Source of the DNA: Unio delphinus
Lineage: Eukaryota > Mollusca > Bivalvia > Unionida > Unionidae
Direction: 5' to 3'
Assembly (NCBI GenBank): GCA_029339505.1
Contig: JAQISU010000115.1
Coordinates: 9,685,001 to 9,749,000 of the forward strand
Length of the DNA stretch: 64,000 nt
This document shows, one piece after another, positions 1-9,436 of the stretch (position 1 is its first letter; each line of letters starts with the position of its first letter). Below the pieces are notes generated by a model. The model was not told where the DNA came from, did not search any database, and saw only the letters and a list, made by a program, of their open reading frames with translations. Made by a program: the position numbers and the translations under genes.

Positions 1-16
1 TAGGGTTAGGGTTAGG
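1..16 (+). repeat. Telomeric TTAGGG repeats, copy A (cut by window edge)
   Basis: About two and a half TTAGGG units open the window, directly followed by the 3' end of the minus-strand PLE. The equivalent block in copy B has about six units and in copy C about four, so the array probably continues to the left of the window. Confidence 0.9.
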
Positions 17-1724
17 TTTTAAGAGTAGGGTGGGAGTTTGTAAACTCCCACGTGCACGGGCCTAGGGAAAATTAATCGCATTACCTCCTTATTTTGTTTC
101 TTATGAGAATGTCGCATAGGTTCTTGTTCTTCCGATATGCCGTTATGAGCTTTTGATAATAAATGCAAGGAAAGTCCTTCTGAATTTTAACGAATCCTTC
201 TCTAATCAATTTTGCTGCAAGAGTTGCTTTAGTATTGTATGTGATAACGAATGGTATAATGTCTATCACTTCTTCGTGCAAATTAAGGCCGAAAGGGCTA
301 ATCGTTCCTAGTTTCTTGATCCAATAGGCCTCTCTTTTGGTAAGATTTTGAATATTTACTACCATTTCAATGGGAAAGATTGAACAGTCATCCAACGAGT
401 GTCCCTCATTATTAAAATGATTGGAGATGGATTTATTTGCCTTATGAATTATGTCAAGGCGGTGTCTAGTAAAACGATCTCTAAGTGTCAGAGTGGTTTA
501 TCCCACATATTGTTTACTGCATAGATTACACGTAATCAAGTAAATGATGTTTCTAGAATTACAAGATAAGTTTTGTTTGATTAAAAAGGTTTGGTTATTC
601 GTATGGCTGGTGAAATTGTTTGATTCCCTAACAAATGGGCAGGTCGCGCATCGTCGGCCTTGACATGACGTAGCTTTCCCTAAAGTACGCACGTCCCCCC
701 TAAGTTCACTTAAAGTGGTGTTTTTGATTTTTCTTAGGAGTCGTTTGGAGTAGCCCCTCTCCCTCAAAGTTCTGAATAGTGTGGTACTAGCCTTCTCAAA
801 GTCCTCATTTCTTGTACAAAGCCTGTGGAATCGAATTATTTGTGATTTTAGAATTCCCGTAAATGTATGTCTAGGATGGAAGGAAGATTTATGGAGTAAC
901 TGCTGCGTGTCGGTGGGTTTAAAATAAACTTTGGAGTCAAGCTTTCTCGTATGTTCAAACTGTGGTCCTTTAAAAATGGTCGTATCTAAAAAATCCACCG
1001 AAGTGTCCATCACACATGCCTTTAATTTGACCGATGGGTGGTAACTGTTTAAAATCGATAAAAAGGTATCAAATTTCTTTCGTGAAAATGGCCAAATTAA
1101 AAAGATGTCATCTAAATCTAAAGTAAACTAGGGGGAGATAATTACACCTTTTGAAAACTTCTTTCTCCCATTCGGCCATAAAGATATTGGCGTAATTAGG
1201 GGCAAATTTCTTGCCCATGGCGGTCCCAGAGATTCGGAGGTTCATATTTTCCATTGAATTCAAAAACATTATTTACGAGACCAAGTTTCAGCAGTTCTAA
1301 AATTTCCAGGTCTGGTCTTTTCGGGTCGGGGTTACTTCTGAAACAATTTAATACAGCTTGCAAGCCGTCCTTGTTATCGATATTAGTGTACATGCTTTCC
1401 ACGTCTAAAGTAACAAGTAGACTATTTTGCACAATTTTGATATGCCTAATTTTATCTAAAAAATCGTTCGTATCTCTAAGATATGCTGGATGTTTCGTCG
1501 CCAAAGGTGCTAAAAAGGAATCTACGTACTATGAAATTTGATAAGATTCGCTCCCCACATCCGATACGATAGGTCTACCCTGTAGAATTTTGTAGGGATT
1601 ATACCAAGTTGCTGGTTCTTTATGAATTTTTGGCAAAGTGTAAATATGTCTCGGTCTGGGCTTCTCGGGTGGGGTTAGATAAGCTACTTGTTTCTTATTT
1701 ATGAATCTATTTTTTTACCAATCT
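17..1724 (-). pseudogene. Penelope-like element A: RT plus GIY-YIG, 5'-truncated
   Basis: On the minus strand this reads as a PLE reverse transcriptase followed by a GIY-YIG endonuclease. Motif A (DVESMYTNI) lies near 1400. A cysteine-rich stretch (CQGRRCATCP) near 650 precedes the nuclease core, where YLITCNLCSKQYVG is the GIY-YIG pair and EAYWIKKLGT (near 320) holds the conserved Glu. Breaks: stop at 1529-1531, one-base frameshift near 1243, one-base loss at the catalytic FLDD motif near 1115-1125, and stop at 498-500 just after YVG. The 3' untranslated part has a 22-bp palindrome at 30-51 and then telomeric repeats. The 5' end stops at the HRLVK region, next to segment X. It is dead as protein; the family call is secure. 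Confidence 0.92.
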
Positions 1725-1867
1725 ATGCACAATCAGAAGAAGGTCATTAGATAAGAAATTGGTAAGCATTTCATCGAGTCCCATAGCAAAAGGTGCAACT
1801 GCTGCTTTGAATTCCATATCTCGACTGTCCAGGTGTCTGTCTGTTCCAGCACTAAATATATTGGATA
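1725..1867 (-). repeat. Segment X, copy A: 140-bp piece between PLE and polymerase
   Basis: This stretch is found at the 5' edge of PLE copies A, B and D but not in C. It is open in frame with the polymerase above it, so the ORF at 1707-2849 ends in a chimeric tail (AGTDRHLDSRDMEF and following). Its outer edge is the same within a few bases in A/B, where polymerase sequence follows, and in D, where PLE-C follows. It may be the 5' end of a PLE variant or filler DNA captured at a junction. Function unknown. Confidence 0.7.
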
Positions 1868-3414
1868 TATATATTAGCGATGCTAACATACCACTATCTA
1901 ACATATATCTCAATAATACAATTGGTATCCACGCTTTTTCAGATATGTGTTTACCGATCCAAGCGTAACTACACGGATGCAATCTACTATTAAGTTCAAA
2001 TGATACATGACGAACAAATCCCGTTATATCAAAATCAGGCAATGGACCATTAATAGCAACACGACACCTTTCGTGGGTTGGATGACCAAACCGTTTAAAA
2101 TATTTATTACATTCTCCATACGCGAGAAAACTTCCAGGATAACACGCAGCTATATCAATTGCAATCATCCCATCACGAGAGTATTTTGTGTTCCATAAAC
2201 CACCATGACCATACTTAACGCAATTTAATTTAACATCTTCGAGAAATTCTTTATTAGTTACTCTCCAAGAGTTTCTTTCTCTGGCGAAGTGAGCTACCAC
2301 TGACGAAGTTGTAAAACTTTTCATGAGAAGTTTCTCATCAAAATCCTTTACAAATTGTTCAGTAATCGTTTTCATTCTGTTGTTTAATTCTTCAGTACGA
2401 TATAATTCTCCACACGGGGTAACAAACTGATCAAATTGTCCCTGCTCATCCTCAAGACTTCTCAACAACCATACAGATACAGGATCATTTTTATTTAACT
2501 GGTAAATAGCATCAAATAACTTTTCTTCGTAAAAATTCTCTTTACAAAATTTCTCAGAAATATATTTTACAATCTTTTCTCGTGGAAATATTAACACCGC
2601 TGAACTCCATGCGTGGGAATTATGGTCAATAATTTCAATTGGAGCTCCTCTCGACGTATATTTTCCACCGTGTAATACATCTCTGGTTATAGTTTTTACA
2701 GATATTGGAAATAATAATAATTGTTCTAATTTTGCAACATCTGCAATTGTAGCTCTGGTGGTTTTTACTTTTACTCCCCAGGATATTATTTTGCTACGTC
2801 GCTGTTCAGTTAGTTTATTTCCTCGTGATGCATTCTTAAAATGTTCCATTACACGTTATGCTACACAGTTCAACGATAAAGTCATCGACCTTGATACTTT
2901 CAAGGGGATAATTTTCTAATGTTGGGATTATTATTTATCGCTTATAATCCATAAATAACCACCTTTACAGGATAAGTCTTTTTATAATAATGACTATCAA
3001 TTCCGGTTAACATCCCGTATTTAGAATTTCGACTCACGATAATATTTTTCTTATTTTTCATCTCCGGGTCTAAATTATCCCTGATGATCCATCGTTGATT
3101 CTCATCATCGTATGTTATATATTTTATCCTTATTAGATAGGATACTCCCGGTGGCAACAGCGATAACATCACCGCCGCTCTTCCATCTTCCATAGTTCCA
3201 TCAATTGTTGGTTCATTAACATCCCAGGATATGATTCGATGGGTTGCATAAGTGTGTGCCGCACCATCTCTTTAAAACTGATCAATACTTGTTTTAATTG
3301 TTTTAATAAGCGATTTATTTTTATTTTTTGTATTGAAAAACCCGAAATCGCATCAAGGTTAAAATAGGTCCTCGAATGTGTTTTACCTCGGTAATCATCA
3401 GTAATATTTTTCAT
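1868..3414 (-). pseudogene. Family-B DNA polymerase (Polinton type), C-terminally truncated
   Basis: Three minus-strand frames (3414-3169, 3193-2942, 2849-1868) follow one another and look like one gene. The first two are joined by a single frameshift near 3250; a short broken stretch at 2850-2941 separates the third. The motif DIAACYPGS near 2130-2160 fits polymerase B motif A (Asp plus Tyr-Pro), followed by a palm/fingers-like segment (GFVRHVSFELNS, AWIPIVLLRYMLDSG). Everything after that, including the YxDTD catalytic motif expected of the family, is missing and replaced by segment X and the PLE. It starts at an ATG preceded by tatatag in a promoter shared with the zinc protein. Assignment rests on motif A and viral context, so it is probable rather than certain. 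Confidence 0.6.
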
Positions 3415-3462
3415 CTATATAATTATAATTTAAATAAAATTTAATTAATTAATTATTATATA
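3415..3462. promoter_or_regulatory. Divergent AT-only promoter between polymerase and zinc protein
   Basis: A 48-bp spacer almost wholly of A and T separates two divergent start codons. The rightward start carries TATATAATG (3457-3465); the leftward one has TATATAG immediately before its ATG. The same TATATAATG sits on the starts at 4357, 9437 and, on the minus strand, 5949, suggesting a shared viral promoter element. Copy B is at 30196-30243. Confidence 0.55.
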
Positions 3463-3759
3463 ATGGCAACAAATAAATGTAATTGGCTACCTATCGGCAG
3501 GTTATCTCGAAAACCATGTAAAAACCAATACTGTTTCTCTCATATGCAACGTTTTCGTAATGGAAGTACCGGTCCACAACCTTGTCTTGTGTGTGGCGTA
3601 GGAGTAAGAGGAAAATCTCAATTGTGTTCTAGTCACGGTGCTGAAAAATATAGAGATCTTAAATGTTACTATGATTCGCATACACATATTAATCATCGTG
3701 TTCCAATTGTAAGATCTCCGCAGGATTATGTAAATAGGAAAAATGGTAATAACATTTAA
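3463..3759 (+). CDS. Small Cys/His zinc-binding protein, copy A
   Basis: An intact 98-residue ORF with regularly spaced metal ligands: C-x4-C-x2-H near residues 19-27, then C-x2-CG and a later C-x2-H near residues 42-59. This fits two small zinc knuckles of the kind seen in phage-like HNH-associated or DNA-binding proteins; no catalytic motif is visible. The start is chosen for the TATATAATG motif. The end overlaps the HNH gene start at 3743. Copy B has Arg where this copy has Cys in the KCYYDSH stretch, so that Cys is unlikely to be a ligand. Exact role unknown. Confidence 0.6.
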   Translation: MATNKCNWLPIGRLSRKPCKNQYCFSHMQRFRNGSTGPQPCLVCGVGVRGKSQLCSSHGAEKYRDLKCYYDSHTHINHRVPIVRSPQDYVNRKNGNNI

Positions 3760-4321
3760 ATGGATAAAATCTTATATAAAAATAATGAATACTAACAAAG
3801 TTAACGACGAATACGTTTCACACCCGATTTACATTAACTACGAAGCGTCACGAGATGGAACTATCAGACATAGGCAACGAAGAATTTCTATTGGTAGAAT
3901 TAATAATATGGGATATCTATTAATTACAGTTCGTCTAGGACAACAAAGAAAAGATTATTACGCTCATAAATTCATCGCTGAAGTTTTCATTGGGGTTATC
4001 CCGAAAGGTTTTGTAGTTGACCACGTTAACCAAAATAAATTGAATAATCGCGCTGACAATTAAAGAATCATAACCCAACGAGAAAATTGTCATAATAAAA
4101 ATCCTCTACAGAGTAAAAATCCTATACCAAGACCTGTGACAGCGTTTTGCGATACTACAATTGAAGACTTCCCATCAATAAGATCGGCGGCTAAATACTT
4201 TGACATGGATATTGGATCTGTGAGATTCGCTGCTGAAGGAATTATTTCAACGGCGTATTCGAAAAGGTTTAACTGCAGAGTGTCATTCGTATATTCGTAT
4301 TTTTTTTCATTACCTGAATAA
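3743..4321 (+). pseudogene. HNH homing-type endonuclease with one in-frame stop, copy A
   Basis: The ORF can start at 3743 or, more likely, 3785. It shows the NUMOD4/HNH pattern of homing and phage endonucleases: a DGTIRH segment, then YYAH (His75 counted from 3743), VVDH (His94) and NKLNN (residues 98-102). A TAA at 4061-4063 interrupts just after the last HNH motif. The same frame then stays open to 4321 and contains a helix-turn-helix-like tail (SIRSAAKYFDM) typical of the DNA-binding modules of these enzymes. The same stop is in copy B, so it predates the duplication. Such genes are usually selfish passengers in viral genomes. Confidence 0.8.
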
Positions 4322-4356
4322 CATTTAGACGTATAATATTTTTACATTATTATATA

Positions 4357-4683
4357 ATGACACATAACCGAGAGACGAATATCAAACAAATCATCGAACT
4401 TCTTCAGCAATTTGCTACTAATAAAAAATATCTTAACGCGATTACTAAGATTCATTTTGATAAATACGGTGATATTGACGCTAGTAGATCATTTTATAAA
4501 ATGAATGATTTTGTGAATGGTTATTATTTTGATAAATTTATACAACCACGTATTAATGATTATCCTGATATCAAAAATCTTATTAACGTATTTAAGAATC
4601 ATTGTGAATATTTAAGTGACTGGGAAAGAAAGAAAAAAATAGAAGAAGAAAACGCAGAAACACAAAAAGAATGGGAAAAATAA
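4357..4683 (+). CDS. Unrecognised 108-residue protein, copy A
   Basis: An intact ORF with a clear TATATAATG start motif (4351-4359). It is rich in Asn, Lys, Tyr and Ile, has no membrane segment, and ends in a charged helix (KKKIEEENAETQKEWEK). It is identical in copy B. A cluster of hairpins follows its stop. I recognise no family; a small viral accessory or virion protein is possible from its place between the HNH gene and the coiled-coil genes. Confidence 0.5.
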   Translation: MTHNRETNIKQIIELLQQFATNKKYLNAITKIHFDKYGDIDASRSFYKMNDFVNGYYFDKFIQPRINDYPDIKNLINVFKNHCEYLSDWERKKKIEEENAETQKEWEK

Positions 4684-4725
4684 TTTTTATGGAAAAATGG
4701 TTATTTTGAAGAAATTCCATCCAAT

Positions 4726-4836
4726 GAAAATCCAACGGATTTTAACGAAGAAATAGAAAGTTATCTTGAAAATCCAAAAGATTTTCAATGGAAATGGAAA
4801 TCTTCTGAAATTCTTTCTGAAATTCTAAAGAATTTC
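4726..4836 (+). terminator. Cluster of three perfect hairpins after the 4357 gene
   Basis: Three perfect short stems lie in a row: AAAATCC/GGATTTT at 4727-4743 (3-nt loop), TGAAAATC/GATTTTCA at 4767-4787 (5-nt loop) and GAAATTC/GAATTTC at 4819-4836 (4-nt loop). They sit just downstream of a stop codon. Similar stems recur at other gene ends in the viral block, which suggests 3'-end formation signals. Confidence 0.5.
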
Positions 4837-4908
4837 CATTTCCATTTCCATGAAAATTACTTTGCAATTTCACAATTAAATTTAAAAGTTCTTAGCATAT
4901 ATAATAAA

Positions 4909-5313
4909 ATGAATTCGAATGAAAATTTAACGGACGTAAATCCAACGGATGAAAATTTATCAATTTTTAACGACGAAACTGTTAAACAATTACTAACCGA
5001 ACTTGACCGTTTAAGAGAGTTCCACAGCAACAATTTATTCACGTCAGAATATCTTCAACGGGAATATCAAAATATATCTTCTGCACGGGATAAACAATAT
5101 CCAACTTACCGCTCAGAGTATCGTGTCACAAAGACACTAATTCGAGCACGAAATGAAATTCTTTATCAACTAAACAAATCTAATTCTGAGTCTCTTAAAG
5201 AGTTTGCGGTGATATCAAAATTGTTAAAATCGCTGTTAAAATCTATCGGAGATGTATTTAACAGAGAAGAACTCATCAAAAACGTAGCAGAACAATATGA
5301 TAAATCATTGTAA
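4909..5313 (+). CDS. Unrecognised 134-residue helical protein, copy A
   Basis: An intact ORF starting after tatataataaaATG. The composition is strongly helical and charged, with a Leu/Glu/Arg-rich centre (VKQLLTELDRLREF) and a Ser/Lys/Leu-rich C-terminal half (SKLLKSLLKSIGDVF), so a coiled-coil is likely. No membrane segment or catalytic motif. Copy B differs by one residue (N to K). It converges on the minus-strand gene at 5360-5949, with a hairpin in the gap. Function unknown. Confidence 0.5.
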   Translation: MNSNENLTDVNPTDENLSIFNDETVKQLLTELDRLREFHSNNLFTSEYLQREYQNISSARDKQYPTYRSEYRVTKTLIRARNEILYQLNKSNSESLKEFAVISKLLKSLLKSIGDVFNREELIKNVAEQYDKSL

Positions 5314-5340
5314 ATGAAAATTACTTTGCAATTTCTTTTA

Positions 5341-5361
5341 GAATTTCAGAAGTGAAAATTC
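5341..5361. terminator. Hairpin between two convergent genes
   Basis: GAATTTC (5341-5347) pairs with GAAAATTC (5354-5361) with one bulged A, in the short gap between the stop at 5313 (plus) and the stop at 5360-5362 (minus). It is placed where both transcripts would end. A 21-bp direct repeat starting ATGAAAATTACTTT begins near 4850 and near 5313. Confidence 0.4.
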
Positions 5362-5949
5362 AACGTGGAATAAAAGTTAAATGACCGGATTGTTCAAATC
5401 CTAATACTTTCCTACCAGGATCAGGTTTCTTACTTGGCATTGGAGTAGCCATACAAACTTTTTTGTAATCGATATCTTCTTGAATTTTATTACACCGCTC
5501 CGATAATTCGCTGTAATACCTTTTAAGATTATCATACTCCGCTGATAAATCATCAATTTTTTTTGCCTACGTGATATTTTTTTTTCAAGATTTTCGATGT
5601 TGAGATTTAATCCCTTAATTTGATTTCGTTCATCATTACGCTGTTGTATAAAGATATTTTTTTTATTTCTTAACTCAGTTAGTTCCATGTCGTTTTCAGC
5701 ATTCTCCTTTCGTAACGCAGAAATCTCTTCTGCGAGAAAACGTTGCTGTTCTAATTGACGCTTTTTAGCCTCTTTATACGATTCATAACTACCTCCGGTT
5801 GTTGCACTATAAGGTGTTTTCGACCATATTTTGTATAATCTGGATAATCCGATTTTAAATTCTTTAGATACTTCTATTGGTCGTTTTACACCTCTCAGCG
5901 AGAGTATTCTTTCTTCATCATCAGCCGTTAAATATGTTGGTGTTCGCAT
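5360..5949 (-). pseudogene. Helix-turn-helix plus coiled-coil protein, frameshifted, copy A
   Basis: The start is a TATATAATG on the minus strand. Residues 1-45 look like a helix-turn-helix (LTADDEERILSLRG, then EVSKEFKIGLSRLYKIW), as in transposase or Fis-like DNA-binding domains. Residues 55-140 are a long Lys/Glu/Gln coiled-coil. A frameshift in a T/A homopolymer near 5563-5585 moves the rest into another frame, where the coiled-coil continues (SAEYDNLKRYY) and ends at 5360-5362. It may be a DNA-binding regulator or scaffold. Copy B has an additional stop. Confidence 0.55.
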
Positions 5950-6219
5950 TATATATAATTCACGAAGAAAAATTATAATCGAAAATTATAATAAAAAATT
6001 TTACTTAGTAATCATGATAATACAGAAATCATGATTGAGAATTATGGTCAAACATTATAGTCAGTATGAAAAAATCCAAGGTTTTTAAAAATTTAAAATT
6101 TGAAAATCAAAGATTCTTCACTGAAAAATATCTTTGAAAATCAAACGTTTTCCACATAAAAATCCAAGATTTTCAAAGATAACTTTTCCATTTTAGAAAA
6201 AAGAGATAACGTTTCAATA
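5950..6219. other. Intergenic region with 13-bp perfect inverted repeat
   Basis: This is the AT-rich space between a leftward and a rightward gene. It contains a perfect 13-bp inverted repeat (ATCTTTGAAAATC at 6130-6142 and its complement at 6168-6180, 25 bp apart) and further AAAATC/GATTTT half-palindromes. As it lies upstream of both flanking genes, a role as promoter/operator or origin is possible. Confidence 0.45.
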
Positions 6220-7263
6220 ATGGCAAATGAATCACTGACAACTAGACTAGCCAGAGAGAGACTAGCAGCACTCAAAAAATATATCCCGTTGAGAGACGCT
6301 GTCAGAGAGCAACTACAACAACGACACCAACTTCAAACAGAATTTTCCGCTGATACACAACAATTATTTTCACCGATAACCAGTGCTACCAAAGATGTGA
6401 AAACCGCAGTGGAATCTCTTACAGGGTTTCAACAGCGGGATGTACTTCCCGTATTTAAAAAAATAGCATCACGATCGAAACAAATAAAAAATCAACGAGA
6501 ACACTTCCTGGTGATATTGTAACCGTGGTTCAGCAACGTGAACGCGAAAATCTTACGGATTTTCAAGAAGATCTTCAACAACAAGTTGAACCGGAAACGG
6601 AATCTCAAAGAGATTCGGCAGGAGCTACCGTAGATATTCCTACGAGAATATACACCTGAAGTTTTATTCACGAGTGAAGCGTTAAATGAAATTAGAAATA
6701 TTGACAAAATACAAGATTTAGCTAAGTTTACTGCCGATAATTTTAGAAATAGAAATAATTATCTAAAAGATGAATATGAAAAAGCCATAACAACTAAGGA
6801 AAAATGGGCAAAAAAGGTGTTTTTGGCGAATAGTGGCGGAACCAAACTTACAGGAAAATTAAAAGATAGTTATAAAATATATAATGGTATATTAAAAGGA
6901 ATAGTACAAGTAAAACAAAAACCACCACCGTATACAGCCGATCCAATACCCGAAGAAATAAAAAAAGAGTCAAGTGGAGATTCTTCACAAAAAATTCCGA
7001 AAGAAATAACCGGACGGGGATTTGTAAATGGAAATTCTTCAAATTTCACAGATCACTTTTGCCCTGGTAATATTCCTAATGATATATCAGGGTTAGAAGT
7101 TCTCATCGGAGGAAAACGAGCTGGAAATAATTCCCACGAAATAGTTAATGAAATCACTGATATTTGTAGACGATTATTTCAAGGTGGAATTATAGATACA
7201 ACAACATATCGAGAGTTTATTAGTGAACTCGTTGAAGATTATCCAGGATATCTCAGCGATTGA
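6220..7263 (+). pseudogene. Conserved viral structural-type protein, two frameshifts, copy A
   Basis: Three plus frames succeed one another: 6220-6522, about 6500-6654, then about 6658-7263. All have the same Gln/Glu/Lys-rich helical character. The N-terminus is Arg/Leu-rich and includes QQLFSPITSATKDV, a pattern I associate with structural proteins of Polinton-like elements. The middle is charged and Pro-rich; the C-terminal segment is NEITDICRRLFQ. The frameshifts fall near 6500 and 6655 and are shared with copy B, which also lacks 9 nt near the first one. An internal hairpin lies at 6546-6564. Product about 340 residues before decay. Function not identified. Confidence 0.5.
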
Positions 7264-7314
7264 GATTTTCAGAGAGAATTTTCACAATTAATTAAAACGT
7301 TAACAGTATAAAGA

Positions 7315-7836
7315 ATGAGTATACACTACAATCATGATAAACCAGATAGCGTCTACGTGATAAATTCAAGACACTCGGTTTATAGTATATATTATGGTGA
7401 TGGTCTCGGTAGTTCAATAAAAGGATTATTTTCAATGATGGCTCCAAAGGTTGCACCGTTTGTAAAACAGATGGGGATGAAAGCTATTGAGGTTGTTCGT
7501 GATAAAATCCCTTCAGCGGTTGTAGATCTTGGCGGAAAAGCATTATCTTGTGCAAAGGATAAGGTAACTTCATTAGTTAGACGAAAAAAGAAGCCGCTAC
7601 CGTCTACGACAGTAATGCCAGCGCAAGTTAGCAAAGCAATAAATGAAGCGGTACAACAAAAATTAGACTCGTTGGCGACTTCGTCTTTGGCGACTTCGTC
7701 TTTGGCGACTCCGTCTTTGGTGGAAAAATCTGAAGGATTTTCACCGAAGGATCTTCAAGATAGTATAACCGCAAATTTGATAGCGGGAAGTGGATTTGAA
7801 AATTCAAAGAATTTTTATCGTCGTCGGCGACGATGA
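7315..7836 (+). CDS. pVI-like minor virion protein, copy A
   Basis: An intact ORF of 173 residues. After a short Tyr-rich leader comes a Gly-rich amphipathic helix region (GDGLGSSIKGLFSMMAPKV, residues 29-47), then a basic stretch (RRKKKP) and a C-terminal RRRRR. This layout of an amphipathic membrane-active-type helix plus basic tail resembles adenovirus pVI-like minor proteins found in Polintons and adintoviruses. A 15-nt minisatellite (Leu-Ala-Thr-Ser-Ser) is present in three units here and two in copy B. It sits directly upstream of the major capsid gene, as expected for a virion protein. Confidence 0.6.
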   Translation: MSIHYNHDKPDSVYVINSRHSVYSIYYGDGLGSSIKGLFSMMAPKVAPFVKQMGMKAIEVVRDKIPSAVVDLGGKALSCAKDKVTSLVRRKKKPLPSTTVMPAQVSKAINEAVQQKLDSLATSSLATSSLATPSLVEKSEGFSPKDLQDSITANLIAGSGFENSKNFYRRRRR

Positions 7837-7876
7837 CGACGACAATTTAGACCATAATGATTATAAATAATAAAAA

Positions 7877-9309
7877 ATGTTTAAACACTGACCTGATCCA
7901 GCTTTTGATATGGATGTTCCAATAGATAAAGACGATTCTGTACAAAATTATCAATTTTATTCTTATCAAGCTATAAACCCTTATCAAGGAGGAAGAATAG
8001 AACTTCAAGTTCAATATACCAGTAAATATTTTCTAAGTGTGAAACATTCATTGAAGTAGAAGGGGAAATTGTTACAAATGTTGCAGCGAATACACCATAT
8101 GATAATAACCCAAATATCCGAGTTGGATTTATCAATTATGGGATTATGGCGTTATTTGAAAGTGCTAGGTATCTTATCGATGCAAAAGAGATTGAAGTTA
8201 TATCAAATGATCTCGATATTGCCACGGGAATAATTGGATTAGCAAGATACTCTGACGATTATACAAGATCTGCTGGGCCGTCTATGATGTCTTCAAAGGA
8301 TATTACAGATAACGCTGATCATAATCAATATATTAAACTACAGGTAAAAAATGATACAATTAAAGGTGATCAACCAGTTGACCTAGAACATGAAACAAAA
8401 CCAACAACTGATAAATTCGATATTATAGAAAGACCTAATCCAAAATATAACCTTGGATTTGCAACACGAGTAGCAACATTACAAGGCCAACGCAGACAAT
8501 TTTCATGCGCGATTCCACTACATCATATATTTGGATTTTGTAGAAACGTCAGAAAGGTTATTTATGGAGCTAAGCATACAATAGTGTTAATGAGAAAAAG
8601 TGATGATAATAATGCAATCTGGAGAAGTACTGGAGTTGCGAATGATAAGGTTAATTTGTCAAAAATAGCATTATGGATGCCTGTGTTGACACCATCAATA
8701 ACATCGGAAGCTCGGTTACTGGATTTTATGCATCAAGGAGGAAAGAGATTGCTAAGCTGGTTATCTGTATCTACGGATTCTAAAATCGATAATATTAATG
8801 ACTCGTTTACGTGGCATTTAGCATCCTAACAAGGTTTTTCAGCTCCAAGACATATATTTATAGCGCTGCAGGATGATGCTAGAGTTGGTAATTAAGAACG
8901 GAGTCATATGATATTTGATCAATTAGATGTCAGGGAAGCAACGTTAAGAATAAACGGTCAACAGGAACCAAGTGAAGAAGTACAACTCGAATATGGTCAA
9001 AACCATATTGCACGAGCATATCACAGATTACTATCATTTATGGCGCGGGACCAAAACGTAGACACCGGTCTACAAATATCCCAGCTAGATTTTAAGAATT
9101 TATATCCGATATATTACTTTTCACTGAAACATCTCAAACTAACAAGACAATCCGTTATTGATATATTTTTCAAAGCTCGGTTAACACGTCCCGCTGGTAT
9201 TGATAATTACAGAGCAGTTGCTGTTATTCTCAGCGATAAATCAATGATGCTAGAAGGAGTTGGAGGACGAATGAGAGTATTTATGCACCAGTGGAAAATC
9301 TTTGATTGA
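7877..9309 (+). pseudogene. Hexon-like major capsid protein, broken, copy A
   Basis: A double jelly-roll (hexon-like) capsid gene of Polinton/adintovirus type, about 477 codons. Diagnostic stretches are IPLHHIFGFCRNVRKVIYG, KVNLSKIALWMP and, near the end, RINGQQ and FKNLYPIYYFSL. Lesions: TGA at 7889-7891 (codon 5), a one-base frameshift near 8030-8040, TAA at 8827-8829 and TAA at 8893-8895, all shared with copy B. A private frameshift near 9275 changes the last residues in this copy. The gene follows the pVI-like gene and precedes pX, the normal late-gene order. It is clearly non-functional. Confidence 0.88.
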
Positions 9310-9363
9310 ATCTCTTTGAAAATCTCTTGAAATTTCGATTTCATCTTCAGAATTGTTTGAGTG

Positions 9364-9382
9364 GAAATTCTAAAAGAATTTC
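9364..9382 (+). terminator. Hairpin downstream of the capsid gene
   Basis: A perfect stem GAAATTC (9364-9370), loop TAAAA, GAATTTC (9376-9382), 55 nt after the capsid stop codon and 55 nt before the next start. It is the same stem as at 4819-4836. Copy B has it at the equivalent place, near 36121. Confidence 0.5.
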
Positions 9383-9436
9383 ATTTCGAGATTTACCAAA
9401 GGATTTTTCAGTAATTAAATCAATCGATGTTATATA

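Noticed and set aside
1759..2198. Plus-strand ORFs within the polymerase region
   Set aside because: Shadows of the minus-strand polymerase ORF; the same applies to 1254-1541 and 54826-55155 over PLE.
7889..7891. TGA read as tryptophan (alternative code) in the capsid gene
   Set aside because: Many TAA and TAG stops and frameshifts also occur in the same block, and other TGA codons are normal gene ends. Plain decay explains it.
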